Assembly (NCBI GenBank): GCA_028696755.1 | Contig: JAQVGK010000117.1 | Coordinates: forward strand, 1 to 8,727 | Length of the DNA stretch: 8,727 nt | Source of the DNA: Bacteroidales bacterium | GTDB taxonomy: Bacteria > Bacteroidota > Bacteroidia > Bacteroidales > ML635J-15 | Direction of reading: 5' to 3' | Part shown: positions 5,312 to 8,727 of the stretch, piece after piece | Layout of the letters: each line of letters opens with the position of its first letter | Numbering within the stretch: position 1 is the stretch's first letter | Notes under the pieces: generated by a model | Told to the model about the DNA's origin: nothing | The model's input: the letters and a program-made list of their open reading frames with translations, nothing else | Databases searched by the model: none | Program-made: the position numbers and the translations under genes

Positions 5312-6916
5312 CTACTTCACCTCCTCTGCTTCAATTGCAGGTGGATCTTTTTCTTCGCCAGCGATAGGATTTTTACCTTTTAAATAATCAGGCAATTCCA
5401 TTCCTGCCATTTTAAATAGTTCGTCGAACGGTGGCACTGCACCTAGCATACCTGATAGGAAATTTGCTGTTGTTGGTTTTCCTCCGTTTGCTCCACCGCC
5501 CATGTTATCCCAAACAGTAATCTTATCAATCTTAAGATTTTTGATAGCCTCGACTTGAGATTTAACAATTTCTGGAAGTTTATCTGCAATCATCAACATA
5601 ACTGCATCGCGTGAGTTATCTCCAGCAGCCTTAACAATCTTATCAAAACCTTCGGCTTGTTTGCTAAGGATTTCGTAGATACCCTTACCTTCGGCTTGCA
5701 TTTTTAGTAGAGTTGCATCAGCTTCCCCTTTTGCCAACCTTCTGGTTTGCTCAGCAATTGCATCGGCAGCAATTTCGATTTTCTGTTTCTCGATTTCGGT
5801 AGGAACAACTACGTTTGCATACTGAGTAGCTTTATCGCGGAGAGCACGAATTTCTTCAGCTACTTTTTCTGCAGCGTAAGAATCTTCAAGAGCTTTCGCA
5901 CGTTTTACCTTTTCGGCAGTGATTGCTAATCGTTCTGCTTCAGCTTGTTGCTCACGACGCAAAGCATCCGATTTTGCAATGGTAATTTTCGCAACGTTTT
6001 CACCTTCAACTGCAACAGAATCAGCTTCCGACATTTTTACACGCTCTTCTCTATTTGCGTTTGCCTCACCAATTTTACGAGTAGCAACCGAATTTGCGAT
6101 TGTAATTTTTGCTAGGTTTTCACCTTCAACAGCTTTTGCATCAGCCTCAGAGGTTTTTACACGTTCTTCACGCATCGCCTGAGCTTCACCAATCTTCGCA
6201 TAAGCGAGAGCATCAGCAACTTTTACTCTTTGCTCTTTTTCGGCTTCGGCCTGACCAATTTCACCATCGCGGTTCTTTTCAGCAACCGATTTCTTGGCAT
6301 CGTTTATTGCTTTTGCAGCAGCTTCTTTACCAAGAGCAATGATGTAACCGGACTCATCGTTTAGGTCGGTAACGTTTACGTTGATAAGTTTTAGACCAAT
6401 TTTCTTAAGTTCAGCCTCCACATTTGAAGAAACTGCTTCGAGAAATTTATCACGATTCGAGTTAATTTCCTCGATATCCATTGTTGCTACAACTAGACGT
6501 AACTGACCGAAAAGAATATCTTCAGCAAGCTTGCTGATATCAGCCTGTGATAATCCGAGCAAACGTTCGGCTGCATTTGTCATGACACTGTCTTCGGTGC
6601 TAATACCAACAGTAAAACGAGAAGGCACATCAACACGGATGTTCTGCTTTGATAAAGCACTTTTTAAATTAATTTCAATAGAAAAAGGCGTCAAATCCAA
6701 AAATTCATAGTCCTGAATTACAGGCCAGATAAAGGCAGCACCACCATGAATACATTTAGCGGTTCGCGATTCAGAGTCTTTCTTTCCAACTTTACCATAA
6801 ATTACCAGAATTCTGTCAGAAGGACATCTTTTGTACCTTCTTAGGAAAGTAATTATCATTATAAAGAAAAAGAATACGACAAGCGCAACAATAATTAAAA
6901 AATATTCTCCCGGCAT
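5312..6916 (-). CDS. floT: Flotillin-like SPFH-domain protein (YuaG/FloT type)
   Basis: A 534-residue membrane-associated scaffold, comparable to B. subtilis YuaG (509). A membrane hairpin or anchor lies at 5-25 (FLIIVALVVFFFFIMIITFL). The SPFH/PHB domain follows (about 30-200), with RILVIYGKVGKK, WPVIQDYEFLDLTPFSIEI and the VEAELKKIGLKLINVNVTDL segment. A long Ala/Glu/Lys-rich coiled coil (about 195-420) carries a near-exact 40-residue duplication (241-280 and 281-320). The flotillin C-terminal region has LKIDKITVWDNMGGG, then a hydrophobic tail and an acidic end. Flotillins oligomerise at the inner leaflet and organise protein-lipid microdomains. The NfeD-like gene lies 27 bases upstream, the same pairing as B. 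subtilis yuaF-yuaG, which supports the assignment. No Shine-Dalgarno site precedes the ATG. The symbol is by family resemblance, not proven orthology. Confidence 0.93.
   Translation of the reverse strand: MPGEYFLIIVALVVFFFFIMIITFLRRYKRCPSDRILVIYGKVGKKDSESRTAKCIHGGAAFIWPVIQDYEFLDLTPFSIEINLKSALSKQNIRVDVPSRFTVGISTEDSVMTNAAERLLGLSQADISKLAEDILFGQLRLVVATMDIEEINSNRDKFLEAVSSNVEAELKKIGLKLINVNVTDLNDESGYIIALGKEAAAKAINDAKKSVAEKNRDGEIGQAEAEKEQRVKVADALAYAKIGEAQAMREERVKTSEADAKAVEGENLAKITIANSVATRKIGEANANREERVKMSEADSVAVEGENVAKITIAKSDALRREQQAEAERLAITAEKVKRAKALEDSYAAEKVAEEIRALRDKATQYANVVVPTEIEKQKIEIAADAIAEQTRRLAKGEADATLLKMQAEGKGIYEILSKQAEGFDKIVKAAGDNSRDAVMLMIADKLPEIVKSQVEAIKNLKIDKITVWDNMGGGANGGKPTTANFLSGMLGAVPPFDELFKMAGMELPDYLKGKNPIAGEEKDPPAIEAEEVK
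5957..6196 (-). repeat. Tandem 120-base coding repeat inside the flotillin gene
   Basis: Codons 241-280 (6196-6077) and 281-320 (6076-5957) encode two copies of a 40-residue unit: KIGEA-x-A-x-REERVK-x-SEAD, then AVEGEN-x-AKITIA-x-S-x-A-x-R. A third, partial and more diverged copy precedes them at residues 219-240 (EIGQAEAEKEQRVKVADALA). Reading frame is preserved through both joins. Confidence 0.85.
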
Positions 6917-6943
6917 AACGATTAGATTTAAGTTAATATTTTA

Positions 6944-7534
6944 TTATAATACTTCTACGATAAGAATTTCATTTGCTTCAAGGCCAACAACCTTAACAAG
7001 ACTTCCTGATTTTATATCTTCAGGATTATCAGTCATTGCATCCAGAGTTTTTAAACCCTGTACATTTATCTGGATCTTTCCCACCCCAGATTTCGCAGCC
7101 GGAATCCTGAGGTACACTGTTCCGGTTTTTCCAATTGCAGTCTCCATTTTTGCATTACCCGATTCGGTTAACTTACCCATCAGATAAAACAATCCTGCCA
7201 TTAGTAACATCATTAACATACCCGCTACAATTGCAAGGAAAATACTAAGTCCTTGACTAAAGCCTCCACTTACACACGCAATACCTGTCCAACCGAAAAT
7301 TGTAAAAAAGGCGATAAAGTTCTTTAGCGTTATAAACTGGAATCCAATACCACCATCAGTGTCAACATCCATATCAGCATCACCGCTTGCATCTAAATCG
7401 CCATCACCTCCGGCATCGATCAATGTCATTATTAGCTGAATCAAAAAAATCGCCGAAAATGGAAGTGCAAATCCCCAAAAAATCTTCTCGATTAATTCCA
7501 TCGAAGCCCACCAAGTATTGATTGAAAGTAACAT
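6944..7534 (-). CDS. NfeD/YuaF-like membrane protein, flotillin partner
   Basis: A 196-residue inner-membrane protein. TM1 is about 14-39 (IEKIFWGFALPFSAIFLIQLIMTL). An aspartate-rich loop follows (40-61, GGDGDLDASGDADMDVDTDGG). TM2 is about 68-89 (FITLKNFIAFFTIFGWTGIA) and TM3 about 93-120. The C-terminal ~65 residues form the OB-fold of the short NfeD class (ETAIGKTGTVYLRIP...GSLVKVVGLEANEILIVEVL). There is no serine-protease domain, so this is the short NfeD1b/YuaF type, not ClpP-fused NfeD1a. Such proteins sit beside flotillin genes and are thought to act with them in membrane organisation. A second ATG at residue 12 (7501) would shorten the N-terminus to just before TM1 and is also plausible. 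An imperfect -7-like TAACTTTA lies at 7567-7560. Confidence 0.88.
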   Translation of the reverse strand: MLLSINTWWASMELIEKIFWGFALPFSAIFLIQLIMTLIDAGGDGDLDASGDADMDVDTDGGIGFQFITLKNFIAFFTIFGWTGIACVSGGFSQGLSIFLAIVAGMLMMLLMAGLFYLMGKLTESGNAKMETAIGKTGTVYLRIPAAKSGVGKIQINVQGLKTLDAMTDNPEDIKSGSLVKVVGLEANEILIVEVL

Positions 7535-7700
7535 AAATATGGTTTTTGGTTACGAATGGTAAAGTTAATATAGTTTTTTACATCTGCGAAATTTTATCAT
7601 TAACAACTTATCAACAAAATGAAACGCGAAAAGTCATCAATCGAAAAAATTTCAGGCATAATGCGTAGATGACAGATAGTATTATACAAAACCCAAGGTG

Positions 7701-8030
7701 CAGTGTGAACTTGTCGCTCACTTACTTCGGCTTCATTTCGACGCCGCTCAATGCATCGCGCTCAGCACAAGTTGCTCACTCCAAGCTTTTTAAAACGCGA
7801 ATTACACTAATTGCGCGAACGTTTTAAAAATCAACAAAGTTGATTTTTAAAACCCAAAAATTAGTGTAATTAGTGTAATTCGCGTTTAAAAAAGTGACGA
7901 GAAACGACGCAGTCGTTGCGAGTGATAAAAAAGAAATTTGCGTCACACTGGAGCAATCAGAGCGTATTTGACTTAAACCTAGTCTTTAGTAGCGCAGCGC
8001 AATGTAATGGCGTCGCCGAACTGAGGCAAC
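7701..8030. repeat. Mosaic intergenic repeat region with inverted modules
   Basis: Several pairs flank a central palindrome. CAGTGTGA (7701-7708) is the inverted copy of TCACACTG (7943-7950). AACTTGT (7709-7715) is inverted as ACAAGTT (7767-7773). The segment 7739-7761, reverse-complemented, reads like 7997-8015: GCGCRATGYAWTG, then GCGTCG, with a 4-base gap. AACGAC-gca-GTCGTT at 7903-7917 is a separate small hairpin. GCTCA recurs four times between 7715 and 7778. No coding frame explains this. It resembles a REP/MITE-like non-coding element, but no family is recognised. Confidence 0.6.
7786..7894. repeat. Nested palindrome: 27-base outer arms around a 15-base hairpin
   Basis: The outer arms, 7786-7812 and 7868-7894, are inverted copies matching at 26 of 27 positions; their core is AAACGCGAATTACACTAATT on the left. 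Inside them GTTTTAAAAATCAAC (7821-7835) and GTTGATTTTTAAAAC (7839-7853) form a perfect 15-base-pair hairpin with an AAA loop. The unpaired parts between the two stems are 7813-7820 and 7854-7867. As single-stranded DNA or RNA this would fold into one long rod. Confidence 0.85.
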
Positions 8031-8103
8031 CAATTAACTAAATGATAATCTTTTAACCTATCAATTCAACAACATGCTATTAAATATGTTTATATTCTAC
8101 AAT

Positions 8104-8111
8104 TAAATTTG
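8104..8111 (+). promoter_or_regulatory. -7 element of the fba promoter
   Basis: TAAATTTG matches TAnnTTTG, placing the transcription start near 8118 and leaving a leader of about 58 bases to the ATG at 8176. At 21 bases upstream the -33 position reads TTA, one base from TTG. Confidence 0.5.
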
Positions 8112-8175
8112 CTTGATTGGAAAAGGCAGGCTAATTTAGCAGAAAATTAACCGTAAAAATTTAAAACTAAATATA

Positions 8176-8727
8176 ATGGCAGTAAGTTATAAAGAACTTG
8201 GGTTGGTAAACACCAAAGAAATGTTTAAAAAAGCTACCGAAGGCGGATATGCAATTCCGGCTTTTAACTTTAACAATATGGAGCAAATGCAGGCTATAGT
8301 ATCGGCTTGTGCCGAAACAAAATCGCCGGTAATTCTGCAGGTTTCGAGCGGTGCCCGCAAGTATGCAAATCAGACTTTGCTCCGGTACATGGCGCAGGGC
8401 GCAGTTGAATATGCAAAAGAACTTGGTTGGACAAATCCTCAGATTGCATTGCACCTCGACCATGGCGACAGCCTCGAATTATGTAAAAGTTGTATCGAAT
8501 CAGGATTTTCATCTGTTATGATTGACGGTTCGCATCTTCCTTACGAAGAAAATATAGCCCTCACAAAAAAAGTTGTTGAATATGCTCATGCTCACGACGT
8601 TACAGTTGAAGGCGAACTAGGAGTTTTGGCAGGTATCGAGGATGATGTTATTGCCGAACACAGCACATATACCCAACCCGAAGAAGTCATTGATTTTGTT
8701 AAAAGAACCGGAGTTGATTCACTTGCA
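8176..8727 (+). CDS. fba: Class II fructose-bisphosphate aldolase, N-terminal part, cut by right edge
   Basis: The first 184 residues of a zinc-dependent aldolase that splits fructose 1,6-bisphosphate into dihydroxyacetone phosphate and glyceraldehyde 3-phosphate in glycolysis, and reverses this in gluconeogenesis. The N-terminal KEMFKKATEGGYAIPAFNFNN is typical. HLDHGDS (93-99) carries the catalytic Asp95 and zinc ligand His96. MIDGSHLPYEENI (115-127) follows, and VEGELGVLAGIED (144-156) holds the second-shell or zinc Glu147. The segment EHSTYTQPEEVIDFVKRTGVDSLA marks the longer ~330-residue form common in Bacteroidota and clostridia. The later zinc histidines lie beyond the edge. The start is ATG 8176 after an A-rich leader. 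Frame and codon use are intact up to the cut. It is divergent from the nfeD/flotillin operon. Confidence 0.96.
   Translation, partial: MAVSYKELGLVNTKEMFKKATEGGYAIPAFNFNNMEQMQAIVSACAETKSPVILQVSSGARKYANQTLLRYMAQGAVEYAKELGWTNPQIALHLDHGDSLELCKSCIESGFSSVMIDGSHLPYEENIALTKKVVEYAHAHDVTVEGELGVLAGIEDDVIAEHSTYTQPEEVIDFVKRTGVDSLA

Larger units (their letters stand above)
7535..8175. other. 641-base gene-free region between divergent nfeD/flotillin and fba
   Basis: No convincing open frame is present on either strand. Bases 7535-7690 hold the probable nfeD promoter area (TAACTTTA at 7567-7560, one mismatch to TAnnTTTG, with TTT rather than TTG at the -33 position) and otherwise nothing recognised. Bases 7700-8030 are a mosaic of inverted and direct repeats that is more GC-rich and CG-rich at its flanks than the surrounding DNA. 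Bases 8031-8175 are A/T-rich and carry the fba -7 element and leader. Confidence 0.8.

Noticed and set aside
5957..6196. Possible CRISPR-like or non-coding tandem repeat
   Set aside because: The repeat is in frame within the flotillin coiled coil and has no unique spacers, so it is a coding duplication.
5747..6342. Three plus-strand open frames opposite the flotillin gene
   Set aside because: They are antisense shadows of the Ala/Glu-rich coiled coil, whose GC-biased codons keep the opposite strand free of stops; no start context or domain.
6831..7187. Plus-strand 118-codon open frame opposite flotillin/NfeD
   Set aside because: It is antisense to two well-supported genes and crosses their junction; no recognisable protein features.
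7604..7616. DnaA-box-like TTATCAACA
   Set aside because: Single copy with one mismatch to TTATNCACA in A/T-rich DNA; no cluster of boxes and no replication gene nearby.
7786..7894. Retron, riboswitch or ordinary terminator reading of the nested palindrome
   Set aside because: No reverse transcriptase gene is near, no T-run follows either stem, and it is too far from the nfeD and fba starts for a standard leader switch; kept only as an unexplained repeat.
8167..8512. Two minus-strand open frames opposite fba
   Set aside because: The aldolase frame on the plus strand has catalytic motifs in order; these are shadows of it.

Overview
The window looks like chromosomal DNA from a low-GC member of the Bacteroidota, plausibly class Bacteroidia (the lower rank is inference). 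Three clues support this. Several promoters follow the phylum pattern TTG-N21-TAnnTTTG. Start codons are preceded by A/T-rich leaders rather than Shine-Dalgarno sites. The gene families include a DUF3078 outer-membrane protein, a PadR/PspC pair with the Bacteroidota-type PspC N-terminal domain, and a long class II fructose-bisphosphate aldolase.

Layout, left to right. (1) Bases 2-112 hold the last 36 codons of a transposase, probably IS66-type, meeting a TetR-family repressor gene on the minus strand. (2) The tetR promoter carries a CAGACC-n4-GGTCTG palindrome at its predicted transcription start. Divergent from it is a padR-pspC operon, ending in a strong bidirectional terminator. (3) Convergent to that are a DUF3078 outer-membrane protein gene and an MscS-type mechanosensitive channel gene, both minus strand, with a terminator between them. 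(4) Two minus-strand tRNA genes, Gly(GCC) then Leu(UAA), lie in tandem with their own promoter and terminator. (5) A short intergenic stretch holds an imperfect inverted repeat built of RRTCRGT-like heptamers. (6) A two-gene minus-strand operon encodes an NfeD/YuaF-like membrane protein and a flotillin with a duplicated 40-residue coiled-coil segment. (7) A 641-base gap without a gene holds a complex palindromic repeat region, then the promoter and leader of a fructose-bisphosphate aldolase gene cut by the right edge.

Functionally, much of the window concerns the cell envelope: a PspC-type envelope-stress protein under its PadR regulator, a mechanosensitive channel, an outer-membrane barrel, and a flotillin/NfeD membrane-microdomain pair. 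These are separate transcription units, so a joint pathway is inference only. I found no CRISPR array, prophage or clear defence system. The most unexplained material is the nested palindrome and its surrounding mosaic at about 7700-8030, the heptamer inverted repeat at 5138-5264, and the operator/start arrangement of tetR.
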